From the NCBI GenBank assembly GCA_002900995.3, contig CM035304.1, forward strand, positions 5,658,134 through 5,722,133: DNA of 64,000 bases, read 5' to 3'. The notes beneath the pieces were generated by a model. That model was not told where the DNA came from. It saw only the letters and a list, made by a program, of their open reading frames with translations, and did not search any database. Of the stretch, positions 1 to 10,041 are shown piece after piece. The position numbers and the translations under genes are program-made. Each line of letters begins with the position of its first letter. The first letter of the stretch is position 1. The DNA comes from Ganoderma boninense. Lineage: Eukaryota > Basidiomycota > Agaricomycetes > Polyporales > Polyporaceae.

Positions 1-2076
1 GAGGAACGGTCTGGAGCAGTCATGAACGTATTCGTACCGCTTGCCTAGGCGAGACGCTCTAGATCTTCCCTGCAACGTTACGCACAATACGTCGAATTTC
101 TACTTCGAGTTCCCATGTATCCTCAGATGGCATGCAGTGGCAACGGTAGTACGATCCAGAGTTACGCGTATTTGTGGATAGGATCGCCGCTTGATATACG
201 ACCCGTATACTAGATGTGCGGACGTATTCGAATTTCAATTTGCATAGATTGGCATGGTCCAGTCGGCTGCATTCGGACAAACGACTAACGGCCACATTCA
301 AGGATAATACTTCTGTGTCTCGTGTACATCGCGGAGCACATCGACACATCGAAACTTGGTTGCAAGTCCGTCGCGACCTCTCAGTGTTAGCTTTCCCCTC
401 GAGACAGCGTGTCGAAGTAGTCCTGACTGCAGCTCCTCGTCACCATGGGCCTCAGGAGAGGGTTCACGCTCTCTCTTCCGAATCAAGTGTTGAAGGACTT
501 CGGGTTCCCCACCTCCTTGCCCTCTGAACGGCCCGAACCCCCCACAACCGTCAGGTACTGTCTCACGCCCACTCCCAGGAGAGCAGCGGAAATGAAAAGA
601 TGACAAGAGCCAGTTATGTTTGGGGTACGCGCGAGGGAGTTGATAGGAAGAGTCGTGCTACTGTGTTCAGGGCCGAATGACGCTCTCTGTCGACGTGGGG
701 GTGAGTTTCGCCTGTGAGCGCAACATCGTTGACCAGCTAGGACCTCTCGACACTTCAATAGACACTTTCCACCGCGGAGGGAGTAAAGCAGTACGTCGTT
801 ACGGAGTAAACATCGAAATCGAGGATGGCGAGGTTCCGAATGAGGTTCGGGTGAACGGTAGGTCATCGGATAGAGACATGATTGACGAACATATGAGCGC
901 GCGTTCACGAAGATCTCTGGTAGTGGGCGACGCGTAGGCTCATGTCGAAGATGTACCGACGCCCTCCTGAGGTTCGGTTTGTTGATAAGGAGAAAGGGGT
1001 AAGGTCAGAACGGCATCGCGAGGACGCGTCCTATCGCAACTTGGAACTGTCGGTATGAAGTGTCTGCCAGTGTGGAGACTGCACCACGACACAGAAGAGC
1101 AGGGTGGTGTGTAGGGAGACCGGAGGCAAACCGAGCCATGGATGGAAACTTTTAAACTCAAGAATGGATATCCGATACGCACCTCGATTTTTTGCGTCCA
1201 GAATTCGCATGGCCATGCCAACACCTCCTCGAGTCTACCTGCCCCCGCCTCAGCCCCCGTTCCGCTGTACCTTCTGCGTTCTAGGTGAAGATATGTCTGA
1301 GAAGTTCTCCGAAAACGCTCCTGGAGATTTCACCTGTCCACTCTTATTTTCAGTCGCCTTATTCCTATGACTGGTCGAGTCAGCTGTCAGCGCATGTCAC
1401 CCTTTCAACCGTCTTGCTGTAGAAGACGTGGCACCGGAGAGTGCGTTCAAGTAGTCGGGATGGGTTTCGGTTTGGAATACAACCGCAGTTCAAAGCCTGG
1501 GGGAAAACGTTTGAGAGCTAGGCCCAGGTGGAAGGAGACGAGCTGGGGGAGGTGAGAGTGCGCGAGAGAGACCCGAGACGCCGCCGACTGCTTCGGTCGC
1601 AGCGGTCTCAAGGGTCCCGCGGTCCCGTCTCGTGCGGGTGACCCGGACCGTCGCCTAGCATCCCACGATTCTCGAGCTCCACTTGTGTAGTCCTCAGACT
1701 GTCCTGCTCTCCCAAATCTAGCTTCCCCCAAATTGGATTACATAACTGGTAGACCGCCCTGCCTCGACTCTGGTATCATCTCAACACGACCCCCTGCAAT
1801 AGTATGCCACGAGGACCAGTTCTGCAGCGATCGGACTTGGAGTCGGACCGTCTTCCACGTACTCATAACCTCGAACCCCCCTTCAGTCGCCCGTTCGCTA
1901 GGACATCGTCTTCACAGGACGTTGGACACGGACATGACACGTGGAGAGAGCTGTTGTATCTCTGTACGATATCCCATACCCAAAAATACTATCGTTCGGC
2001 AGCCATCACATCTCGGGCCTCCTCTACACAACGTATGTTACGTCCGACATCAGGATTCTGACCAGCGTCCTGGATA
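1..2076. other. No gene recognised
   Basis: I read all six frames of this stretch and saw only short overlapping open frames without any recognisable domain, motif or exon structure. It lies beyond the 3' end of the first HET gene. Nothing here resembles the HET, DUF2461 or transposon sequences found elsewhere in the window. Confidence 0.5.
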
Positions 2077-4230
2077 TCACTTCTCCCAAAGTGGACGGCT
2101 CTCGTCAGTGCCCTCTCTCTCTCGGTCGTCCGCCGGTTGGGCAGCTGTTTCGGTGGACGCAGACAGCGCCTCGCTGAGAACGTCAATGTGCAGGAAATAA
2201 AATCCACCGCTCGCGAATCCTAGACCGAGGTCCACGGTGAGCGTCCCGGCCCACGCTGTGTCCAACCTGACTTCGTGATGGGGCAGTTCCATCTGCCAGG
2301 GCCACGTCTGGTCGGGCCAGGACACAGTATGACGAACCGTCTGACCGTCGGCAGGCCCCGGAGCAGAGTCGAGCTGAGCTTCACGGGATATCTCGACCTT
2401 AGCGTCGATGGTAAACCGCCTGCCGCCATGCTTGAGAGTGTGCTCGAACTCGACGGCGATGGTGTGCTCGAGCTCGTCGTTGGACAGAGTGAGCCGGTGC
2501 ATGTTCGGGTGGTCTGGATCTGGCTCGTGCAGGTCCACCGAGTATCCTCGGGAGCGCAGGGCGTCCTCGATGTCTCCCAACAGCACCAGTTTGATCGCCG
2601 CGTATGGCTGGCGTTTCGGGCGCCAGGAGGTTGATGCCGGCCGAGTGGTGCGGTCGGGATGGGGGATGTACACCGTCTTCGTTTCGGTATGCGGGCGACA
2701 GTGCTCGACGGTTTCTGGCGATAAGGGGACGAGGTCGGGCCAGATGAGAGCGTCCCGATCGAGGAGGTATCCAGGGTATACGAACGATTTGACGCTGGAC
2801 TCGGGTATGTAGCAGACCCGGCCTAGTAAGTGTCCCGGATAATCTACGTGTTCGCAACCCAAGATGGCTAGGTACCACCGGTATCGGTGCTGTGAGTCGA
2901 GTTCGAGTTCAATGTTATCGCAGTGTGGTACCGCGCGTCGAAGCAGGTCCTGGGTAAGGGGGATCATTTGCAACTGTGTGCGAATGCCGTATGGAGTGGA
3001 AGTGTACTCTATCTCCGGGGGATTAGAAGTCGGAAAATGGACAGCATCACGGTGGATCCGGAGAGTACAACCGATGCTGTTACCGTCGCGGAAGTGGGAA
3101 GGGGATATAGCAAAAAGATTCTGACGGTTGTCAGTATATGGGACTGCTTGACACTGGAGAGATATGGACGTTTCCGCATCGTCGAGATTTGGCCGGGGGG
3201 TCAGGAAGATATTCTCCCACGCAAAAAGGCTCTGGTCCGGGATGCGCTGCATGATCTGTTCCTGCAGCCGCTGGAACGCGCGGCCGCCCTCGCCGTAAAG
3301 AGTTGGCATGTTGATGTCGAAGAGACCCAGAAGCGAGTACGCCTGGTCTTCCACCCTCGTCGTCTCGCGCGCCGCGGCCCACGAGAGCCGCTGGGCGACG
3401 CTGAACTCCTCCAGTGGCTGCAGATGCAACAGCGCCCTCTCGTCGATCTTGGTGACGCTCTCGACGAGGCCAGCGAGAGCGTGCTTCGAGCCGATGGGGG
3501 CCCAGTCGTGCGAGAGAAATTCCACGCAGAGCGGCGCGATGAGCTCCTGAAGCGTCCATCCGCGGCCGAACCACCGGCTCTTGCGGAAGGCGGAGCCCCC
3601 GGCACGGTGATCCTCTCCAGGAGGAACATTGGCGAGATAGGCGTAGCACACGTCTGCGAGGCTGTACCACTTGTACATCGAGTTGATGGCCTCGGACAGC
3701 TCGGAGCTGCTCGATTTGTCGATGCAGCACGAGTCGATCCAGATGTACCGGTATCCGTGCTCGCGGGCGACGCGGCATGCCTCTCGGATCTTGGGAGACA
3801 GCTCGGGGTCGTCCCAGATGGACTTCGAGGGAGGAGCAGGGCCAGGAGGAAGAATTGTGAGGCCATACGCCGCGATGAACGTGCGCAAAGCTTCTACTTC
3901 GGACTGGGTGAGTTGTCCGGGCCCTGTCGGAGGGTGTGCGGTCGTGGATGCAGAATCGATCGGGAGCTGTGAGCCGTGGGGCATGGGAGATGGCTCATCT
4001 ATGTCCTGGTTGGGAGACGAAGAAGCTTCGCGTTCTGGCACATGGGACTGAACCTGTGGAGTTTGAGAAGGAGAACTGTAGCGCCTCTGAATCTTCTTCA
4101 ACTGCTCGTATGTCTGCTCGCCCTCATAGTCCCAGGTGTGTGATAGGATGGCATACGCCTCGGTGCCGAACCCCGGCTCCTCCAGGTCCGTCTCAACGAA
4201 CTGACAGGTCTCAGTGTCGAGGACGCGCAT
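2077..4230 (-). CDS. HET-domain protein (HET-E-1/DUF8212 type), intact
   Basis: A single open frame of 717 residues. The start is chosen because the N-terminus (MRVLDTETCQFVE) matches the start of the paralogues. The HET domain is split by an insert: YAILSHTW at about residues 26-33, then a Ser/Pro-rich stretch to about 138 containing LTQSEVEAL (about 107-115), then YIWIDSCCIDK (162-172), RGWTLQELIAP (223-233) and the RVEDQAYSLLGLFDINMPTLYGEG-type block near 292-315, followed by the DUF8212-like region. The C-terminus ends with a beta-rich stretch containing GLGFASGGFYFLHIDVLS. HET proteins of filamentous fungi mediate vegetative incompatibility and cell death on non-self contact; the specificity partner of this one is unknown. 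A DUF2461 remnant lies just upstream in the same direction. No intron is needed, unlike the paralogues at 40804 and 61041. Confidence 0.93.
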   Translation of the reverse strand: MRVLDTETCQFVETDLEEPGFGTEAYAILSHTWDYEGEQTYEQLKKIQRRYSSPSQTPQVQSHVPEREASSSPNQDIDEPSPMPHGSQLPIDSASTTAHPPTGPGQLTQSEVEALRTFIAAYGLTILPPGPAPPSKSIWDDPELSPKIREACRVAREHGYRYIWIDSCCIDKSSSSELSEAINSMYKWYSLADVCYAYLANVPPGEDHRAGGSAFRKSRWFGRGWTLQELIAPLCVEFLSHDWAPIGSKHALAGLVESVTKIDERALLHLQPLEEFSVAQRLSWAAARETTRVEDQAYSLLGLFDINMPTLYGEGGRAFQRLQEQIMQRIPDQSLFAWENIFLTPRPNLDDAETSISLQCQAVPYTDNRQNLFAISPSHFRDGNSIGCTLRIHRDAVHFPTSNPPEIEYTSTPYGIRTQLQMIPLTQDLLRRAVPHCDNIELELDSQHRYRWYLAILGCEHVDYPGHLLGRVCYIPESSVKSFVYPGYLLDRDALIWPDLVPLSPETVEHCRPHTETKTVYIPHPDRTTRPASTSWRPKRQPYAAIKLVLLGDIEDALRSRGYSVDLHEPDPDHPNMHRLTLSNDELEHTIAVEFEHTLKHGGRRFTIDAKVEISREAQLDSAPGPADGQTVRHTVSWPDQTWPWQMELPHHEVRLDTAWAGTLTVDLGLGFASGGFYFLHIDVLSEALSASTETAAQPADDREREGTDESRPLWEK

Positions 4231-4290
4231 GGTATTCTTGAATGACCTCGGCCCTGGTTAACAATCTACCATCAATACCGAGCAAGCGAT

Positions 4291-4313
4291 ATGTATTAAT
4301 CGTAGTACATACC
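4291..4313 (-). promoter_or_regulatory. Conserved 5' flank block of HET gene
   Basis: Reading the minus strand, GGTATGTACT is followed after a short spacer by ATACAT, 61-83 bases before the HET start codon. The same arrangement lies upstream of the HET genes at 10042, 40804, 46875 and 61041. The leading GGTATGT also resembles a 5' splice donor, so the block could be a promoter element, part of a 5' UTR intron, or simply shared ancestry. Which of these is correct cannot be told from sequence alone. Confidence 0.45.
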
Positions 4314-4611
4314 GCCGGACAGGGAGTACCGAGGTGTGTATATCGAGAGAGGCCGGAAGAGTAGTAGTGTACGCGGGACTGATGGAGGTGGGAGGGAAGA
4401 TATATCCTGCTCACCCACGAGGCTCACGGAGACGCCGTGCCATGTACGTACTAGAAGGGCGTGGTTCGATGTAAGGATCTTCGTTCCGGATATGGGCGTC
4501 GCCTGTGGCTATATGTTTTACAGCTACTGACCTGGACAAGTGGTTGCCAATCGACGTTCTCCATTGCTCTCAATCCGCGGACGATAAATCCATCATCATA
4601 GCACGAAAAGC

Positions 4612-4860
4612 TGTACGGCAACAAGACAGTGTCCTACCATCTCGCGATCGTCCCAAGAGTCAGAGTCATCGGCGGAGCTGCTCCTCGCATTGTCTCGACC
4701 GGTTACGAGGTGGGTCTAGGTGATATCAAACGCAGAACACGTGAGCCTCCGGCCATCCACGCGCGACCGGCATTGAGGCGATGCGGAAACAGCTGCATAA
4801 ACGTCGCAATACCCACGATATCTTCCTTGAAATCTGGAGAGAGCAACTTTTTGTCCATGG
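4612..4860 (-). pseudogene. DUF2461 gene remnant (3' end)
   Basis: On the minus strand the frame reads MDKKLLSPDFKEDIVGIATF, which aligns with TDKQVLSPDFKEELAGVVKI of the intact DUF2461 gene at 38328-40454. The similarity continues through the last intron (CGCCGGTCGCGCGTGG versus GCCGGTCGCGCGTGG) and into the 3' flank (GGTAGGACACTG shared). Only this terminal part is left, and no upstream exons were found. It is placed ahead of the HET gene at 2077-4230 in the same direction and at about the same distance as the intact pair at 38-44 kb, so it marks an old segmental duplication. Confidence 0.75.
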
Positions 4861-5317
4861 GAGATTCGGGAGAACAGCTAGGCATTAGCGTTGCCACCCA
4901 CACCATTCTAGATGACGAAAACTTCAAGACACATACCTGTATACGACGCCAGATGAGCGGCATCGCCGCGTGTGCGACAGCGTTGGCTGGTGGATACGGA
5001 GCACCTCCTCGCAAATGTCGGCATTTTGGCGGTCGATTGTTACGGTGGCGGAGGGAGCGCGCGGCCGCTTCACAATGGAGGGAATATCGATAGTGAGCTT
5101 GTACATAGAAGCGACGAATGAGGCCCGAGCGGACGGTGGGTCGCAAGGTGGAGGGAATATATGATGGTGCAGGGTGCGCACGTTGTACGAATGGGAGACC
5201 GCGGGGAGCGCTTGCTCTCCTGTATGACCTCTAGTGATCTGCAACCGGTCGTCTTCGCTTGTATGCGCACTAGGCCACCATTCCGCCAATCCGAAACCAA
5301 TGGTGCGCTCCTCGGGT

Positions 5318-6705
5318 TCACAGGAAGCGCGACGGCTTGAGCTTGTCGAGGTTCGCGCACCTAATCTTGCCGTCCATCACAAGCTCAGCAATCGCCTTCG
5401 CCGTCCCCGGCGCGTTGCAGATTCCCTACCGGAGGAAAACAGCCACAGTCAGCAGTCTATCCTGCGGAAGACACTACGCTACCGAGCACGCCCAGCGTCC
5501 TATGCCAACCCAAACGCCAAAAGGACGTACGTACCCAACATGTATGCCCCGTCGCGACAACCAAGCCCTTCGCCACCAAATCCGCCGCACCCACGATCGG
5601 ACCTCCTCCAGAGCTCACGACTGGGAGGAAGCACGCCTGTCGTCTGTCGACCGTCCCCTCCCGCAGTTCCGCAGATATGCTCGCGACGTGCTCGCGGATG
5701 CTCTCGCACGCATGCGCGTCGACCTCTACCTCGTCGACCGTGTCGGGCACCGGCGAGTCGTCGCCTGGGCCGCAGCAGTAGACCTCGTTCGTCGGGCGTG
5801 CGTAGATCTCGGGGCTCGCGGTGCTTGATTCGGAGGCGAGGTCGGGTGGAGGGAGATCTCGGTGAAGAGGACGTACGGGGAGATCGATGTGCCCTCCTTC
5901 GGGATGATCGTGATACTGTGCGCGCGTGTGCCGGCAATGGGGAGGGAAGGGACGAGGTGGGCGACCATGCGCCGGCGGCGAGGATGACGTGCGTCGCGGG
6001 GAGTGTTTGCGGTCCGCTGGAAGCGTCGGAGGGTGCGTACGTGACCCCAGTTACGTGCGGGCTGGAGACCGTCGAGTTGTCGATGTTGATCGCGGTGACC
6101 TTCCCGGAGATGAACTTGACGCCCTTCTCTTTTGCGAGATCCAGCATGCTGGTCGTGAAGAGGTACGGATGTACCTGCGCGGTCGCGCCGAAGGGAGCCA
6201 TGGGGGAGTAGGAGTCGGTGAGGGAGGGTTTGATCCAGTTCAGGTCGCTGGGATGGCCCGATGCTGAGCTCGCGTTCGTCGGCGAATCGTCCGTTGATTC
6301 CAGCCCTAATGTCTTCTCCAAGCTCTTCCGCTTCCCGACTGTGCCAACTCCGCGACTCGTACCTGGGTCCTGGACCGACTCGCCGCGCCCCTCCCAGCTC
6401 CCGCAGTTGACCATCCGCCATCCCCATCGCTGCTCCCCGTTGTGCTCCTTCGCGAGGCGGACGTGCTCGGGGAAGGAGACGTTGACGAGCTCCTTGGGGT
6501 ACGCCCACTTGGCGACGAGCCCACCAGCCTTGCCGGACGCACCCTGCGCGACCCCGGATTTCGATGCCTCAATGAGAGTGATGCTAATGGGCGAGGACGC
6601 ATAACAAGGATGGCTTGCAAGGTAGAAGGCGGCCGTGCAGCCAATGATGCCTCCACCGATGATGATGATGTTCTTCACATTCACATCTGTGGGATCTGGA
6701 GACAT
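5318..6705 (-). CDS. Tda3-like FAD-dependent oxidoreductase, with two apparent frameshifts
   Basis: The N-terminus carries a dinucleotide-binding glycine motif, NIIIIGGGIIGCTAAFYLA (about residues 12-30), as in DAO-type FAD oxidoreductases. Later blocks are AAGAWSP, AHSITIIPKEG, YVLFTEIS, EIYARPTNEVYCCGPGDD and GHTCWGICNAPGTAK, the last spanning a 108-nt GT-AG intron (5426-5533) with phase 0. This series fits the yeast Tda3/YurR-like family of amino-acid-type oxidoreductases; the substrate is unknown. The main exon does not stay in one frame: near 5935-5950 and again near 5815-5860 the frame slips by one base each time, in the same sense (one base missing or two extra), with no room for an intron. 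These are either assembly errors in C-rich runs or true inactivating mutations. Stop codon at 5318-5320. Confidence 0.8.
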
Positions 6706-7461
6706 TGATACAAGAAAGTCAGAGAGCTACCGGGCGCGGCTGGGGTCTGTAAAGGACGATCAATGGCGGCTGGGTAAAGGTGCTGAGACAATGACCGACG
6801 TATAGCGATTTGGTTGTCTTGAATATGTTATGGGACGATGCAAGAAAGTGAGTACGAGCGAGCACAGTGGAAAAAAGGAGACAGTCGTGGACAAGTCAGT
6901 CGTCACTGACAACACTCAAGTCGTAGACGCGATTGCCGCAGTTCGCAGCAGGCACCTCCGGGCCGGGAGCCGTCCGACGGTACTGTACACATGGGCAGCC
7001 ACTCCGAACTCGTCACCTCACTATCCTGGGACTCAGAATGTCTGTCACAGTGCTCATTTCTACTTGTGCAACACGATGGAAGGCGGATGCTCCGAATATC
7101 GTGGGTTTTGGTAAGTCCCCTCACAACGCCGCATGACACGTTCCAGAGCTAATAGCCCACAGTGACGATCTCCTCAGGGAGAGCGTTCTTAAGTTGTTTC
7201 ATAGCGGCAGTATGACATCTCACGTATAGCCTTACGCAAGGTTGGCCATCACATGCATCACGGGTGAATCGACTTACCCCACGAATCTAGAATGCAATCA
7301 CCGTTCAACTTCCAATCTCAACCATCCCGCACTACCGTCACGTCGGAGGTCTGCCCGTACACCGTGAACGGCCTTGTGGCCTGTAGGAATAACAATATGG
7401 ACATGCCTCTGTGCGTGCAGAGTGCCAGTCTCGTGAGTCTTCATGATATTCAAGTTCTACA
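6706..7461. other. Intergenic, no gene recognised
   Basis: This holds the 5' flank of the oxidoreductase and the sequence before the HET remnant. The missing N-terminal HET blocks (YAILSHTW, WIDSCCIDK) were looked for on both strands and are absent, so the downstream HET copy is truly 5'-truncated here. Confidence 0.5.
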
Positions 7462-8990
7462 TTGGATGTTACCCGTGGATGGACGCTCCAAGAGCTCATT
7501 GCGCCCCTGCATGTGGCATTCCTGTCCAAGGACTGGAAGATCGTTGGGTCGAAGAGTACACTTGCAGACATCGTCATCGAAATTGCCGACATCGACTATG
7601 ACGCCCTCTTGGGCTTGCATCCTCCCTCCACGTTCAGCGTGGCAAACCGGTTTTCATGGGCATCGAGACGGCAGACGACACGGGCAGAGGATAGGGCTTA
7701 CTCGCTTCTTGGCATCTCCGATATCAATATGCCCACTCTCTACGGCGAGGGAGACCGCACGTTCCGAAGACTACAAGAGGAGATCATGCGACGCATCCCG
7801 GACCAAAGCCTCTTCGCATGGACGCATTCATTCTTCGACTCCCTCCGTCGACTCGCAACTACCGCACGATGGGGGGAGTATGTATGCTCCAACCACTTAC
7901 ACAATAACCCAGAAACCGACACACCACAGTCCCTTGAGTCCCTCCTCGCCCCGTCTCTCGATGCGTTTGTTCATTGCGGCAAAATCACAGCACTTTTCCA
8001 CTACGAAGTCATCCGAAGACTGACTCGTCGCCGTGCAGACTCTGCCTCAGACCCTCAAACCGTCACGGACTACGATTACAACTTCACCCGCACGGTTTCC
8101 GCACACAGCTCCCCGTAATTCGACTCTCCAACTATCTGCCTCCAGGCGCCAACCTGCGCTCCCCAAGCACGATCCCCCCTCTCCCGATGGTATCTGGTCA
8201 TCCTGGGATGCGAGCACGAAGACCTCCCCTGGTATCTTCTCGGCCCAGTCTGCTACATGCTGAACTCAGGGTCCGACGTCGACTTCGTAGAATGCGGCTC
8301 CGTGTCCGTCTCTTCCAAGAAAGAGACGGGGCCGAGCTTCGTCGCGGACGTCTTCCCTCTCGTACCGGCGACCCTCATAAACTACTTCTTCCTCAAAACG
8401 GTGTACATGGACCACTACCCCAGCAAGGCGAATGGCGAGTTTGAGTTCGCGGTCGCCCGTCGACAACGACACAAAGTGATCGTCCTAACGCTGTCTCCGC
8501 ACGCCTACCACGCTCTTCAGGCCGAGGGGTACACAGCCGATGAAACCGGGCTTGATCCCGTCCGTAAGGGATCCCAGTCGTTTGTGTTCTCCAATCGCGC
8601 GCACTGCGTCACTCTCGAATGTCATTGTGTCCTCGGCTTGGAAGGCCCAGACCAGTAAACGTTGGCCGTCGAGGGCCGCATCAGGCTGTCCGGACGCCTG
8701 CTTGACGATGCCTCGCGAGATCTGTGCAAGGTAGACGGACCCACCACTCTGGTCTGGACAGATTACGTCCCGTGGTCTCGGAGCCCTTAGCTGTCGAGGT
8801 GGAGACGAGTCGGTCGTGCTACGGATAGCGCGGGACAGGGTGATGATGATGCATCTCAACTTCGACTTCGTCTCACGAAGGACCACTACTCGTTGCAGGT
8901 CGCAGTTTCTGTACACTCCCTTGCGACTCAGACTCATGCCGCATCTCCTGAGGGAGGACTGGCCCCAGCATTGATAGAGGCGTGCAGATG
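7462..8990 (+). pseudogene. HET-domain pseudogene, 5'-truncated and frameshifted
   Basis: The copy begins in mid-domain at RGWTLQELIAPLHVAFLSKD and continues through SVANRFSWAS, RAEDRAYSLLGISDINMPTLYGEG and RIPDQSLFAW. The first frame ends near 8118 at a point where paralogues continue with a YFTPHGIRTQ-type block; that block (HGFRTQLPVIRLSNYLPPG) is present in another frame. A second shift precedes the WYLVILGCEHEDLPWYLLG block near 8190-8250. Later traces include EGRIRLSGRLLDDASRDL and LTKDHYSLQVAVSVHS, which match the C-terminal part of the HET protein at 10042. With no N-terminal half and at least two frameshifts, it is a relic of a close paralogue of the next gene. Confidence 0.88.
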
Positions 8991-9924
8991 GGGTGGGAGA
9001 TGTTGAAGGAGGTCCCGGCGTGGCTGCCGTTGACGTTCGCGGGCGCACCGGGGACGACTCGGAGGACGGCGGCGCTCGAGGGACACCCGACGATGGACAG
9101 CCCCAGAACCGACGGCGAAAGCGAGGCAGGACTGGACAGCTGGAGGGCTCGGTGCCTCAGGAGCTGCCTGGTCAGTTCCCGGGTTTAGGCCTGGATGAAG
9201 GTGGTGTGTCGCCTCATTGGGAGGTTCTCTGCGAGAATGCTGATGAGATGGCCGCTCCCGAGCCTTCTGGGTGAAGGTGCTGTTCTCAAGGCGTTGATGG
9301 CGCTTTCTGCCATATGATGTAATATTTACTTTGATGAGCGTTCATTAGGAGGAAAGCGATTCAAGTTCTCTGGTAAGTCGGTGCGGCATGGTGCTTGGAA
9401 GGTGACCAACATACGGATCGTTGAGAAGAAGTGTTACTCATGCAACCGAGCGGCCATCTTCCTGGTCATAGGATCAAAAAGCGCTGCGTTTCCGGCGCGC
9501 ATGCAGATAGATGCAGATCAGGCATCGCAGCAGACAGGAGGCCGGGTCAGAAACATACAGTACCTTCTTAGCGAACTACTTACGCTCCGATGTCGTCGGT
9601 GGAAGGTAGAAGTCAAGTGCGGAACCCACCGCCACTGGGACTGGCCGCATGTATGCCGCGACCGGTGACCCGCACCGCCACCTGTCGAATATGATATCAA
9701 GGGCAATGAGTCTGACTTCGCGGCCATCTTCGCTCAGTGAAGGGACCTTTGCCCCAATCTCGCGGTGAGCACGACCTCCCATCATGTTATTTCGATCCGA
9801 CCTAGTGACCTTCTCTTAAAAAGGACGGGCTTCGATACCCTCTCCCTCTCCTTGCGTCGGTGACAGTTCTGTGAGGACTCAGAGAACTCACTTCATTCAA
9901 CTTGTACGTGGGTGACAATCCCTT
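8991..9924. other. Intergenic, no gene recognised
   Basis: The first 280 bases keep an open frame (8993-9274) that could be the degraded tail of the HET pseudogene, but no motif supports it. The rest shows nothing recognisable on either strand. Confidence 0.4.
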
Positions 9925-9942
9925 GTACGTACTGCATACATG
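9925..9942 (+). promoter_or_regulatory. Conserved 5' flank block of HET gene
   Basis: GTACGTACTGCATACATG lies 100-117 bases before the start codon of the HET gene at 10042. It shares the GTAYGTACT and ATACATG parts with the upstream regions of the other HET genes, though the spacer between the two parts is shorter here. Function is not known. Confidence 0.4.
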
Positions 9943-10041
9943 TTCATGATCATCAGCATCCCGTTTCCGTGTTGATGCAGATAATCTCATCCGCGGCGCC
10001 GGACTGATTGCATATCTCTTCTGGTAGGCTGGGGCCTCACC

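Noticed and set aside
2923..3972. 349-residue plus-strand open frame
   Set aside because: It is the antisense shadow of the HET gene at 2077-4230, whose frame carries clear HET motifs.
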